Assembly: GCA_033557675.1 (NCBI GenBank)
Contig: JAWQRM010000525.1
Span: 1-21,726 of the forward strand
Direction of reading: 5' to 3'
DNA length: 21,726 bases
DNA from: Coptodactyla brooksi
Taxonomy: Eukaryota; Arthropoda; Insecta; Coleoptera; Scarabaeidae
The translations under genes and the position numbers were made by a program. Below are positions 1-11,263 of the stretch, in pieces. Position 1 is the first letter of the stretch, and the number at the start of each line of letters is the position of its first letter. The notes below the pieces were generated by a model. That model worked only from the letters and a program-made list of their open reading frames with translations, did not search any database and was not told where the DNA came from.

Positions 1-20
1 AGAGTCGTTGATATTTCCCA

Positions 21-23
<3 letters not shown>

Positions 24-61
<38 letters not shown>
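24..61. repeat. (TA)n microsatellite
   Basis: Uninterrupted alternating T and A for 38 bases, about 19 TA units. It is a simple-sequence tract and likely length-variable. A second tract of the same kind lies near 18936. Confidence 0.98.
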
Positions 62-62
<1 letters not shown>

Positions 63-1000
63 TATTAATTGTTAAGGTTGAAAATTAAGAATGTAGCATG
101 ATAATTTGATAATTAACGTTATCAATTGTCAAAATCAACAGTCAGTAAATCAGAGTAACCTATCAATGTGAATTAAAAAGTACTTAAAAGATGTTGATAA
201 TTGGCAGATCAATTACCTGTTAAAAGTAAAATTGCATTAATTTGTTTAGTTATTTAAAAGAATGAATAATCTGAATAAATAATCTTAATAATAAATTAGT
301 GGAATTCTGAGATAGTCAACAAAATCACATTTCTCAGCATATTTTAGTCGCTTATCTTGGTGTACGATATCAGTCGTTAAATCCTAAAACCACGATAATT
401 TTACCTTACTGTTTGAAAACAGGTGAACGTAGAGATTTCGAATTTGTAGAAGATTATTTCAAATTTTCAAACCTTTCAATCGAGAAAGGTTTGATTTTTA
501 TATTGCGAAGCAATATAGGGTTGAGTTTAAGATTCTAAAGTCCACTCCCCTAACACCACTTCCACGAGGAAGAGGAATAATTTAAATATGCAAAAAAGTG
601 TTTAGTAGATGAGATTCCCAAAGTGTGTATTTTTATCTCCACTAACTCCAAAAATCTGAGTCTGGATTAAGACTTTTCGAATCCGGTGTGAAAATTATAT
701 AATTGGTCAGTAATATCATGAATCTAATGATTGTATCTTGAACTCTCATGTATGTGCAATCCTATACGTATAATGAAATATTAAGTGCGTTAATGCTGAT
801 TGGAGTTATTCTCAAAATGTCTTAGCACATTGCGTGGTTCCTGTATTGATTTCATAAAGATAATAGCATATAGTGAAAACAATGTTAAATATTATCAAAT
901 TTATACATTAGATGTCTTTTACTTCAGATGCCTTCCACATCATTCGACACATTTCTCCATTATTTACATCTTTAGCAATAGTTGTTGATGTAAGCAATAT
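62..1000. other. AT-rich non-coding stretch, nothing recognised
   Basis: Both strands are full of stops. The one short open frame (800-988, 62 codons) starts on a non-ATG codon and has no recognisable motif. I see no RNA gene, TE protein remnant or clear repeat. Confidence 0.6.
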
Positions 1001-1250
1001 ATCTAGCAGTATATATATAAACGTATATGGCATACTATAAGATGTCCCACAAAAAATACGTGCAAACTGTTTGCTGTGCGCAAGAAATAATTTCTTAATT
1101 TATGTTATCTAATTTATATATTATATAAGATAAATTTATCTTGTCTATAAACAGTACATCTGACAGTATATAAACGTGTATGGTATACTATATTGTGTCC
1201 CACAAAAACTATGTGCAAACCACTTGCTGTACACATGAAGTAATTTCTTA
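1001..1250. repeat. Degenerate direct duplication, 153-base period
   Basis: A unit at about 1001-1098 recurs at about 1158-1250. The shared landmarks are AGTATATAAACGTRTATGG, a GTCCCACAAAAA block, GTGCAAAC, TTGCTGT and TAATTTCTTA. ACGTATATGG at 1021 pairs with ACGTGTATGG at 1174, and TAATTTCTTA at 1088 with 1241, so the offset is 153 at both ends. The copies differ by scattered, mostly transition-type changes and a few small indels. The spacer holds a perfect 16-nt palindrome (1127-1142, AAGATAAATTTATCTT). It could be two monomers of a satellite-like array or a doubled fragment of an unknown transposon. No coding signal is seen. Confidence 0.85.
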
Positions 1251-4200
1251 GCTCTATTTAACCAGGAATCTATTTACAAAAACCAACATAAAATAGACAA
1301 CATAGTTAAGTATACACTGGCTCAACAAAACCACCTTCAAATACTATTTCACACAGTTAACTAAACTAAATCTAAATTTGAATATATGCATTAAAATCCC
1401 CAGTTGCCCATGAAATATTCGCTGCTTGCATGATGTACAAAAATTTCAGATGTGCAACAGTCAAACCGTGATCCATATTTAGTTTTATCTAAAACACCAT
1501 TATTTCTGAAAATGCAGTTATTAAAAACACAGTTTTAACATACATTATAAACATAAACTGGTTTTTATAGACAGTCTTAATTCTAAAGCTTTATGTTCAT
1601 AGTTCGAATACGTTTTTCTCTTCTCCTTCTTTCTTTCTATCAGACAAAGAGCAACTTGTGCAGAAATACTGATTGATGAGGAGTGACACATTTTTATAGA
1701 ATACGGTAACTTTTGATATAGAATTTTTTGGACATGACTATAGTATTCCTATCACAAAAATTACGTATCTAATAATTTATCTGATAGTAATATAATAATT
1801 GAGAGTATTAAAACCAAAGTAGAGTTACGTATAGAAAGGATTATTTTATGACTTTTATGGCTATGCATAAACTATCATAAATACGAAGCAAACTAGCAGA
1901 AATTAAAAAAGGTAAACCGTTTGAGTTTTCAAAACACCAGATGCGGTTGATGGTTTGTAGGATAGTAGCAATAGAACCGATTAAGATAACACTAGGATTA
2001 AAGTCGGGGCTTGGAGTGGTCCCAATGATTTTACTTTACCCTGAAACATACGATTAACTTATATTAAATAAAGCTTAACATCCAAATAACAATAAAGTTA
2101 CAACTATCCAAAATAATGTTTTTAATTCTTGCTTCCGACGTTAAACAATGTCAGCTGTATCATGTTAACCTTAAATTAGTCCTTTATTGTATCATTAGAT
2201 GACATTTTACTTGTGAGCCTAAATTAATTTATGCTACATCTTTTGTGTTGATATAAACTATAAAATTGAAATTGTCATGTTCAAGGTTATCGAAAACATA
2301 AGAAAATATGTGCTCTTAATCCAAGTCAATAAATATAATTATAATAAGTAAATAAATCAAGACGTAATAATAAATATCCCGTAATTCAGGAGTAGGTATT
2401 GCACCCTACATGACTTTTTCTTACCATAACCCTGTAGAAAGTGAACGACCAGGATTTTCTGGAGAATTAATTAAACGTTACCGTACGTTAGAATTTGACA
2501 TTCCAAACATTTTCTCCGCCTAGGTTCGAAAATAGTGTCGCACAAACAAATGCAACGTTTTGTACTATTTCTCTTCGAAACTAAGCGAATTGCTAAAGTT
2601 GAATGAGAAGATAAAATAATATGTAAGCTTGTATAGATAGAAATCTATAAATAAATTGGTGAATTTGTCAAAAAATTCAATATAATTATTGCGCAAGCGC
2701 TAAGTTATTACGGCTACTTACAATTGGTGAACTGTTAAAATCTGAAAACACATTAGTAAATAGCTCTATCTGTCAAAAATGTACTCCTAAAATACCGTTT
2801 AAATTACATATAAAATAAATAAACATATAGATCTAATACTTTCTTGAATAACTAATTTAGTTTTGCGAATATATCCTAGATATAACTACCCAAATTACAA
2901 TATAAACTACATTGATGTTGAATTAAATGAAAATTATCTATCCTAGTTAATACAGGTTAACTATCAACGACTGTTAATTACTTTTTAAGTAGCGTTCATA
3001 GATGGGTCTCATGTGTTAACTGTCAATTGTGATGGTTGATGAAGTTAGCTGTCAGTTTTGACAGCTAATAAAAGGGGAAATGAATTTTAATGGTATTTTG
3101 TTTCATACTTATTATTGCTCTCATTTGTCAACTTTTTAAAGTAAATGCACTCTTCAATATAGCAATGTAACTATCCTTGTAGTTTTCAATTCAAAATTTT
3201 ATGTAGAAATCGTTAACGTTATTTGTGTTATTAAAGTAATAGTAAGTAATCATTTAAGTCTTTACATTAATTTTATTGTGTTCAATTCAAAAAGGTCAAA
3301 TTCGATTTCCATTTTTTTTGCAATGTGAATTTGAATCATTCTCTATGCTTTATGGGCAAGAGACTGTAAGGATGCAAATTAATAAAATTTGTAATAAATG
3401 TTCGAAGTGTAATTCGATTCCTCCGAATTCGATTCCTCCGTTCGCAAGTAACACACTTTCTGGTGCATTTTAAAATAACTTGAAGGCTCGGTGAAAATCA
3501 TCAATCTTACTTTAATAATCTAACCTCCAGTGAATCATTAATGTCATTTATAGGTCTTTCAGAGATCATCTTTAAATATTTATAATAATTGATGATTTTG
3601 ATGACTAGATTATTATCTAGTAGTAACTTTAAATAAGTTGAGATTTACCATCAGAAGGTCTAAAAATTAACTTGTGAAATGTTTCAACGTGGGACACTCA
3701 CTTATAGTTGATAAGGCAATAATTGAGAAAATACGAGATTGGACAAATGCGCCGGGTTTTAGCATTAATATAAAAAGGAAATGTGTCTCAGGGATCAAAG
3801 ATGACAAGATGAAGGTAAACTGCATTTGAAGAAATAAAATAGTATTAATAGTATTAAAATAGTATTATAAAAATATATTTTATGAACACAATGCCCAAAA
3901 AATCGTGTGATAAATCTAAACGAATATATAAAATTAATGATTCAGCACATGCTGGAAAATACAGAGAATTGCTATTATTCCGGAAAAAAAAATATCATTA
4001 AATAAAGCTTCTAAAGCCTGAATAATCACCTTTCAAATCGCACATACCTAATAAATCCGCTAATTATAGTATAAAATTGTATGAATTATGCACTTTTGAT
4101 GGTTTTGTTTCAAGAATTTTAACTTATACTAAAAGGGAAGCTGTTATTACTAATGATAAACAAGTAGTAATACGATAAAGCAGTATTGATAGTAGGGCTT

Positions 4201-4260
4201 GAATTAGCTAATAGGTATTTAATAGAATGACATACTATTCATCTGGAGAAATTTTTGTAA
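1251..4260. other. AT-rich non-coding stretch
   Basis: No gene or TE protein remnant was recognised on either strand. Small items only: a 15-bp tandem doublet at 3411-3440 and a 12-bp inverted repeat (AAAATCATCAAT at 3494-3505, its complement at 3588-3599). The open frame at 3276-3473 spans the tandem doublet and looks like a chance frame. Confidence 0.6.
3411..3440. repeat. 15-bp tandem doublet
   Basis: AATTCGATTCCTCCG occurs twice, head to tail and without mismatch (3411-3425 and 3426-3440). The perfect identity suggests a recent slippage-type duplication. Confidence 0.97.
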
Positions 4261-4300
4261 TTGTGTACAATTATCCCAAAGTTGTGTACAATTATCCAAA
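4261..4300. repeat. 20-bp near-perfect tandem doublet
   Basis: TTGTGTACAATTATCCCAAA (4261-4280) is followed after one base by TTGTGTACAATTATCCAAA (4282-4300). The only difference is one C. Confidence 0.95.
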
Positions 4301-6187
4301 TTAATATTTATTTTATAACAAGAAAATTGATGTCAGTATACTTTGTAAAAATCGTCAAGATGAGTCCTTATTCAAATGAAGCGATAACGTGATAGTGTAT
4401 AAAAAGGAAAAAGGGATATGCTGAGCATTTCAACTAAACTTTCAGCATCGTCACAGTACAACCGTTCATTAAATCAGACAAAAAAATGAAGCCAATAACT
4501 ATAATGGATTAGAACAATAATATGTATGGTATGAATAGTTGTGATCAAACGTTATTATATTACAGTACGCCTCAATAATCCAGCTAGATCCTTTGTTGCA
4601 GATAATTGTAGTGAATTTTAAAACACATTCGGATAGATTCGTTGGGAAAAATATTTATTAATTAAAACAAATTCGTTACCTGTTCAAATGGCCAGAGAAA
4701 CAATGGATTTCATGTATTTTATGATCCTTGCGAACACATAATTCTTCCGGAAATTTTATTTTTACCCCTTTTCGGAATTATATAAATTGTTTTTGAAATA
4801 ATTGCATGGGCTTAAAATGGTTAGAACCGATCGTTATTCAGCGGATTCCATTGTAAGCTTTCGAATTTTTCCATCAGAGCGAATAATTTAGCTTGTTATT
4901 GTTAAAAAAGTAAAGTGGCTTTATTTAGCATTGTACTGTGAATTCAAACAGGTTAAACGAATTGCCACGGACTGGAAATGAACAGTCGTCGAACGGTATT
5001 ATTTAAGCCTAATATTAATGCACATCACTGTTGTTACTTTTTTACTTTCACACCATTATGTTTACCTCTTTTGTTTTCTACTAAAACTCTTAAATTACCA
5101 AACGACTAGAAATTCAAATTTTGCTTGAAAGATTCACGCGTAATAAAACATTAATAAAATGAAACTGCAATGCTTACATTCTTACAATCTTTCGTACATT
5201 GTAGTCTCGACATGCGTGGCCAATGGTCAGCATCTTCTTGCAATTGCAAGCCTAAAGAGCAAGTTTTATTTTTTATTGAAAAGAAAGAGTAATATAAACT
5301 CACGAACTTCTGCTCTCACGGCGGTTGCTCTATCATTGAGTTATCGGATACTTAGCCATTTTCAATTTTTTTCGCTTTAGAAACTGCCTTCTTATTTAAC
5401 CGTTGATTCTTATTAATTTAATATTAAATCCTCCTTCATAATCCAATTATCGATATCAAACGTATTTGCAATCCTAAGTTCTGTGAAGGATCTCAATAAT
5501 ACAAATAGTAAATATTTAAACGACACAAGCGAGTCGACTAAAGACCAAAGACCGACTAGGGGGACGTTATCTACTTTTCAAACCCTGGAGGGCACTGATA
5601 AACGAAACAATAAAAATGGATCTCACTGGCGGTGTAAAAGTCAGGTTGGAGTATTTTTACCAAACACAAGAGAGCGAAGTTCACTGCACCAGTCAAACAA
5701 TCAAGTCACGGATCAGTAATATAGTATACATATTATAAAACAATCTTCACAGAATAATATAATATGTAAATATAGAGCATACATATAGATTACAGTAGTA
5801 CTTATAGTATTACAGATTAATGTGGTTGGAAATAATTTTCTGATTTGCACGCAGTTACAGAAAATAATGTTAGAAAGCTTCTTCATTTCTTCAAAAGCAA
5901 CAATACATTGATTTTAAAGCTCAGAATTTAAACTAATAATTATGTAAATGTCATGCGCATTGTAAAGATAAATAGTTTTAAAAGTTAATTTCTGACTAAT
6001 TGCACTTAGAAGGTATCAACGAATATTTTCCAAGTAATATATCGAAATGTAAAGCAAATTTTCATAAAGGAAGTTTGATACATCAAATAAAAGAAAGTTA
6101 TCATTAATATTGCTGCGATAACTGTGAACCGCAGCTTAGGCAGCGAAGAGAAGGTTGAAATGAAACCTACCTAAAACAACAAATTGA
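4301..6187. other. Non-coding stretch with slightly GC-richer patches
   Basis: No gene was recognised. The patch at about 4740-5000 and the one at 5520-5700 are less AT-rich than the surroundings. The 78-codon open frame in the second patch has a GTG start and a low-complexity N/S/T/K composition without a motif. A TATAAAAAGG box at 4397 precedes an ATG at 4486 that is followed by a stop after 8 codons. Confidence 0.5.
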
Positions 6188-6360
6188 ATAGTACGGATTT
6201 TAAACGATGGTAATGTGGAAAATGGGAAATCTGCTGATAGTCAAATTATTGCTGCAACAGACGTTACGCAAAATGTAAACCAAATTATCCAACAAAATGC
6301 TCACACTCGTACATCATTGATCCTAACAAGTACGCTCCAATTAATTATAACAGCGCCTGT
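6188..6360 (+). pseudogene. Possible remnant of a Tc1/mariner transposase DNA-binding domain
   Basis: A frame with no ATG stays open for 57 codons and then stops. Its middle reads NDGNVENGKSADSQ, then AATDVTQNVNQIIQQNAHTR. This resembles the linker and second helix-turn-helix of Tc1/mariner transposases, where a GNVENxKSxGRP-type stretch is followed by a (T)xENVxxVxxxIxxNPHTSxR-type stretch. There is no catalytic domain nearby in this orientation. The match is by eye and short, so chance is a real alternative. Confidence 0.27.
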
Positions 6361-7004
6361 TTAATTTTCATTAGCTACTAAATGTATATAACAATTTACA
6401 TCTGGTCACCTATAGGTGGCCAAAAACGACTTATTTTCTAATAAAGCATGATTTCACCTAAATATTATCGCTTTAGCAGTAATTTGTCTATGAAATTACT
6501 CAACCGAAGCCATTGACATGAACATTGCTACAATCAGCATATTTTGCGAAAACATGAAATATTTCTGGTCGGTAGTTTACCAGCAATGCGTGAAAACATT
6601 ATGGCATTTTTACTGATGTCTTATAGCACATAAATAGTTTATTCCTTGCAGCGAATTTTTCCGAAAGTGGTCAGATATGATTCCGCTTAAGGGTCTAGGG
6701 ATGGAATGGATCAGATTGGTTGCTGTATGTTTTCTCTTCGCTCCTTGTACCTTCTTATTCTGTCTTCATTTATTATTACTGTTTATATTATTTAGTTATT
6801 GATCTTACTGTTAAAAGATCTCAATGCTTTTTTAATTATGATTTATAATATTTACTATTGTGGTGTGCGATAAAAGGAAACCTAAATCAAAGGTATATAC
6901 CAGGTTGTTATCAAAAACCGAAAGAGCCTGTAACTCATTTATTGGCCAATTTTGACTATTTAAAAAGCAACTTAAATGGAATCAAAAGTACTATAGATTA
7001 TTAG
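6361..7004. other. AT-rich non-coding stretch
   Basis: No coding remnant, RNA gene or repeat was recognised on either strand. Confidence 0.55.
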
Positions 7005-7042
7005 AAATTTCTATAATGATTTTTTTTTCATTATAGAAATTT
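7005..7042. repeat. Perfect 15-bp hairpin at the transposase 3' end
   Basis: AAATTTCTATAATGA (7005-7019) is followed by eight T (7020-7027) and its exact reverse complement (7028-7042). The right arm contains the stop codon of the minus-strand transposase remnant (7031-7033). Confidence 0.95.
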
Positions 7043-7585
7043 ATTTTCCATTTCATGCCTTTCAGTAATAGACATTAGGTTGTGCTTTTCATATGTCTCT
7101 GATATGACCCTGGCTCTTCTGATGTTTATATTTTCAGGGTATAAAATATTGTGGACTTTGTCTTTAAGATAAGCCCATATACAAAAATTCATTTGCGTGA
7201 GGTCCGGAGATCTGGAAGGGCATTTATGTAGTTCGTGCTTTCCAAGCTTCACGTTCCACCTTTTTCCAAATTTTTCACTTAATAATTTTGATATTAGTCT
7301 AGAATTGTGAGGTAGTGCGCCATCCTATTGAAAATAAATACTGTAACGCTCGTGCAACGGAAAATTATCCAAAACGTTAACCACCTCATCGTTAATAATA
7401 TTGTATTTATTTCGTTTAGCGAAAATTTTCTTTGAGGATTTTGCTGGATAATACTTTTGGGATTTTTCCCAAACGTGAATTCCATAAATCCATGAAATTT
7501 TGCCGTAGCAAAATCCATCTATCTCCAATATCAAAGTGGCAGAATTGCATTCTGCATTACATTTCTTGACTCGCAGTAGATCCAC
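7031..7585 (-). pseudogene. Mariner-related (long D-D spacing) transposase, decayed C-terminal half
   Basis: Read on the minus strand, one frame runs from about 7585 to the TAA at 7033-7031 with a single internal TAG. The N-terminal part reads LEIDGFCYGKISWIYG, matching the NGxxxKQNxRIWG-type region of insect mariner-related transposases. The second catalytic block reads FQ*DGALPH with the Asp kept, and the stop sits just before it. The third block reads PSRSPDLTQMNFCIWAYLKDKV, where the family has RSPDLTPxDFFLWGYLK, so the third catalytic Asp is Asn. About 44 residues separate the two positions, against about 41 in family members I recall (a DD41D-like group). The first catalytic Asp is not visible. 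It cannot have been active in this form. The upstream half was not found, and a 20815-21148 remnant may belong to the same broad family. Confidence 0.82.
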
Positions 7586-8577
7586 AATACATAATTAGAG
7601 GAATTTCTTAAGCCATTTGATTAGGGTAGGTTTGTCTCCGAGTAGATCATGCAAAGCTAATGCGACTGAAATCCCAGAAGCAGTTTACAAGAACTGCAGC
7701 TCACAATTGAAGAATCAATTGCAAATGTGAGTTAGAATTTTTATAATTTATTATTATTTAAGGTGATTGCATTTCTAGCATTTTGTCTACCTCATTGTTT
7801 TACATTTAATTGTGCGTTAAGTAATGCAGGTTAATTATGTACTTGTCGTTTTGTAAAATATTATTTACAATTTCGGATATTCACAATAATACAACACTTC
7901 TAAATCCCTAGCCTAAAAAACGAATCAAAATGTGATTTGCAGACATCGACATCGAATTGCTCAGGGATGCTAATCCACTAAATTTGCTTGAATCATTTAT
8001 TGTCGATTGATATAAATGAATTACCAAAATAATAAACTTTTTAACTTTATCATCTCTAGAAATGAAAGCCCGTACTGTCAATGCATTTGAGTGGCCACAA
8101 AATTGAAAGGCTATTAACAGCATTATTAATTAGTGAGTAATTCAATTGCAAGTACAAATTTATTCAGAACATCAGTGATTCTCTGACTCTACAAACTGTT
8201 GCGTAATTAAATTGCGGTTGAAAACAGACTAATAGTTTAACACACACATCATATCAAATATTTACCTTTTACAAATTATCTGATTTTTTTAAATAATATT
8301 AATAGGGAAAACAGTTGTTGTAAATGTCACTGTGTCCATACACATTAATTTTAAAAAATGCCTGTTTTCGGATGTTTTAGGTGGAAGTTTCAATAGAAGT
8401 TTCCTGAAGTTTCTGCTCACTTTTTTCTTGAATTTCAACGGAACCGTCTACCATCAGATTGGTCAATAGATAGAACTACATGGAAGATTTAGTGAACTGC
8501 GTGAAGCAATCCGAATAAACTACACGGATTTTTACCTACTCATAGTTTACTGATTATTCGTAATTTCTTGCCAAAGC

Positions 8578-8645
8578 AATACTGTTATGAAACCTCAGCC
8601 GTTTCATAACAGTATTCATTGGACATCTTTATATTTCTAAAGATG
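8578..8645. repeat. Two consecutive perfect hairpins
   Basis: AATACTGTTATGAAAC (8578-8593), loop CTCAGCC, then its exact complement (8601-8616) gives a 16-bp stem. Eight bases later CATCTTTA (8624-8631) and TAAAGATG (8638-8645) form an 8-bp stem. The first, at 39 nt in total, is too short for a normal animal microRNA precursor. Confidence 0.93.
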
Positions 8646-9270
8646 AAAAGAACTATCAAAAGTGCTTCTTTGAAGAGGCTACAATTGATATTGATGGATA
8701 ATTAATGTAAATAAAAATCAATGAATTAGTAGTGCAGTATACATACTACACCAAATACTGATTTTTTATAAATTCAGTATCCTGAATTTTTCTAATCTTT
8801 TTCTCCCCTATTCTCTCCTCCTAAGTCATTTATCATTATAACAATAAATTATTTGTTACAAAATAAAATTTTAATCACTATTGTGATTCTTCTCATCGAA
8901 TTTTTCACTTTTGTTTTTGTTGGCAGATGCTTAGTCATTTGCAGCCAATTGTACAAGCAGGTAATTCATGATATTGATTGAAAAACTGATACATCACATT
9001 TGGAATTGATCAGAAAATGAATAAGAAAAAGAAAGGGACGCGAGGATGAGAAATGAAGTACTGGTCGATTAACACACATGCTTTCGTGTACAGGGGATCA
9101 ACAACTTTTGCTTTCAGTTCTTCGTAGAACGCACGTAATACAAATCGGATACTTGAAATCAGGCACAGATAAGAACTAGCGTCGCATAGCGAACAGTGCA
9201 TGTAGACAATTCAAAAGAAACTGTCAATACTACACGTAGCATGTTAGCTAACAGCATACTAATAATATAA

Positions 9271-9301
9271 TTTTATTGTGTTTTATTGTAAGTTTTATTG
9301 T
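9271..9301. repeat. Three copies of TTTTATTGT
   Basis: TTTTATTGT occurs at 9271, 9281 and 9293. On the minus strand each copy contains AATAAA, the poly(A) signal hexamer. No gene ending here was found, so this is probably a local duplication. Confidence 0.85.
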
Positions 9302-10268
9302 ACTTAAACTAAGAAACATAATTAACCATTGCATTATTAGGTCATTAAATATGAAATGTCCGATTTTCATTCAAGTGGTAAGTTTGAAAGTTAATATCAT
9401 TGACAATTTTTTTTAAATTTGAACATACATCTTCACACTTTCAGGTACATGTACCAATGTGTGATTATTATTCAAATTATCTTTTCTGGTGTAATTCCAT
9501 TAGGCATTATTCGCCTTTCCCAATATTCCGTAACTACTATTTACACTAATTATTCCGGATAATCGCATACAGGGTAGTTATTTTTTCATATGCCCCACGG
9601 TTATTGACATTAATAATTTTTGCCGACAAAGTGTTAGAAATTAATCTTGTACAGGAAATAATTCATAATTGAAATTATAATTACTATAAATACTAACACC
9701 ATTATCTCCATTTCAATCTAATTATGTCTTTAGTGAATACCAACGTCCCTTATTGAAAGGGCATTTTATATAACACGAAACGGAATACTTTGCCAATCGT
9801 ATTTTTCCAAGATACTTCCATCTGCGAAACATAAGACCGAAATATTTGGCCTTAAAGGCATCTTTGCAATTAAAGTTCCAAGGAAATATAGTAATTAAAT
9901 CATTATGTGCTTATCAAAATAGTAAATATAGTAGTAAGCAATACTTTTAATTCTATTTTAGGTAACAGAATTATTTTCAGCAAAGCAATTATAAAAATAT
10001 TAATTTTCAATAAGCCTTCGTTCCAGTGTCATTTAAATTGACACTCGTTTTTTATTAGAGTTATATTTCTATATAGTTTAGCATAATATCTTAATTCATT
10101 TAAAAAAAGACAATTTTATGTGTTTTTTAGAAAATCAAATTTTAGAATATACCAATAATTTTGCAAGGAATAACGGTTTATATGAATAGAAATAGCTTGG
10201 TAATTTTTTGACGTCAAAATGATTTAGGTATTTTTTAAACATTGTTTTCTTAAAAACTTTTGAAAGAA

Positions 10269-10292
10269 TGAAATAGTTCATGAAATAGTTCA
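10269..10292. repeat. 12-bp tandem doublet
   Basis: TGAAATAGTTCA occurs twice, head to tail and without mismatch. Confidence 0.95.
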
Positions 10293-11058
10293 TGCTAATT
10301 TAAAAACAAGGAGTAACAGAATGGAATAATAATAAGAAATAAGGGTGACGTTATTCAAAAAATTGAACAAAGAATTGTTGACGTCTTTTTTTACAAGTAA
10401 TTCTATAACATAGAATGAAAGTAAAGGCAGAGTTCATAACTACATTTATGATTTTAGTAAGCAAATAGTAAGCATTTTTGATTACTAATATAACTCCTTG
10501 GAATTTTAATTTTCTTAAAATATCAATTATAAGTCTCGTATATTATAATTCAGCCAATATATTTTCAAAAATATTATAAAAATTACATTTCTTTATTTTC
10601 TAATTTTTTCTTTTCTTTTTGTTTAAAAATTGTATTTTTCCCAAAACAAAAATATACAAGTTTTGTGTGTTTTACTTAATTAGGCAAACAAAGGGTTACA
10701 TAAGAAGGACGAGAATTAAAAAATCTCACAGATTCTTTAATTAAGAAGAAGAATTACACCGTAGATCACCGACACTATTAGGATTATGTATCAATTACGT
10801 GATACTGCTTCAAAGCAATTCAAGCTACGTAAAAGTATCTAAAATTTGAAAGTTGAGGACATGACCAGGTCAATGAAGTCCAACGCTACTCGTTGAGACG
10901 GTTTGAATATTGTGTTAATTAAATATCATTGTTCATGTTTCAGCATATCTGTGACGTTGTTAATTGTGATATACTCTCTGATTTTGAACATGAATTGGTA
11001 ATCTACAGCCAATTAAAATATTATCTATTGTTTTGAAGATGTTGCAGCTAAAACCTTA

Positions 11059-11092
11059 CATACACAGTATAGCAATTAAATAACGAGAATTT
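11059..11092 (+). repeat. Left terminal inverted repeat of the mariner
   Basis: It begins CATACACAGTATAGCAATTA and continues through AAATAACGAGAATTT. It pairs with the complement of 12317-12350 and is preceded by TA. Confidence 0.92.
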
Positions 11093-11263
11093 TAATGTTA
11101 TTTAAATCATAGAACACGTAGCGCCATCTATCGAACATATATATTGTTAGGAACATACAAGTCACCTGTTTGGAATGCACCCTAATCCATGCTAATCGAA
11201 TGACAGGTTACAATGTTACAGCCAATTGAATGACTGAAAAAATTGTGTTGATGTAAAAACATA

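Larger units (their letters stand above)
7586..11056. other. AT-rich non-coding stretch
   Basis: No gene was recognised. Open frames of 63-71 codons on the minus strand at 7908-8123 and 9010-9201 show no motif. Structures seen are a bulged hairpin at 7700-7731 (CTCACA/TGTGAG outer stem, ATTGA/TCAAT inner stem), the hairpins at 8578-8645, three TTTTATTGT copies at 9271-9301, and a 7-bp hairpin at 10025-10045 (AGTGTCA/TGACACT). The patch at about 9740-9900 is a little GC-richer. Confidence 0.55.

Noticed and set aside
800..3473. Short open frames of 62-65 codons at 800-988 and 3276-3473 as small genes
   Set aside because: No ATG at a sensible position or no motif, AT-driven composition, and no promoter or splice context. 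One overlaps a tandem doublet.
4397..4510. TATAAAAAGG followed by an ATG at 4486, resembling an insect core promoter
   Set aside because: The ATG is followed by a stop after 8 codons with no splice donor in between. A TATA-like word is expected by chance in AT-rich DNA.
5483..5719. 78-codon open frame rich in N, S, T and K
   Set aside because: It starts on GTG, is low in complexity, and has no recognisable domain or splice signals.
8358..8560. ATGCCTGTTTTCGGATGTTTT start resembling a THAP-domain N-terminus
   Set aside because: Only the first few residues resemble it. The spaced Cys/His pattern and the later Trp and Phe/Pro positions are not found, and stops follow.
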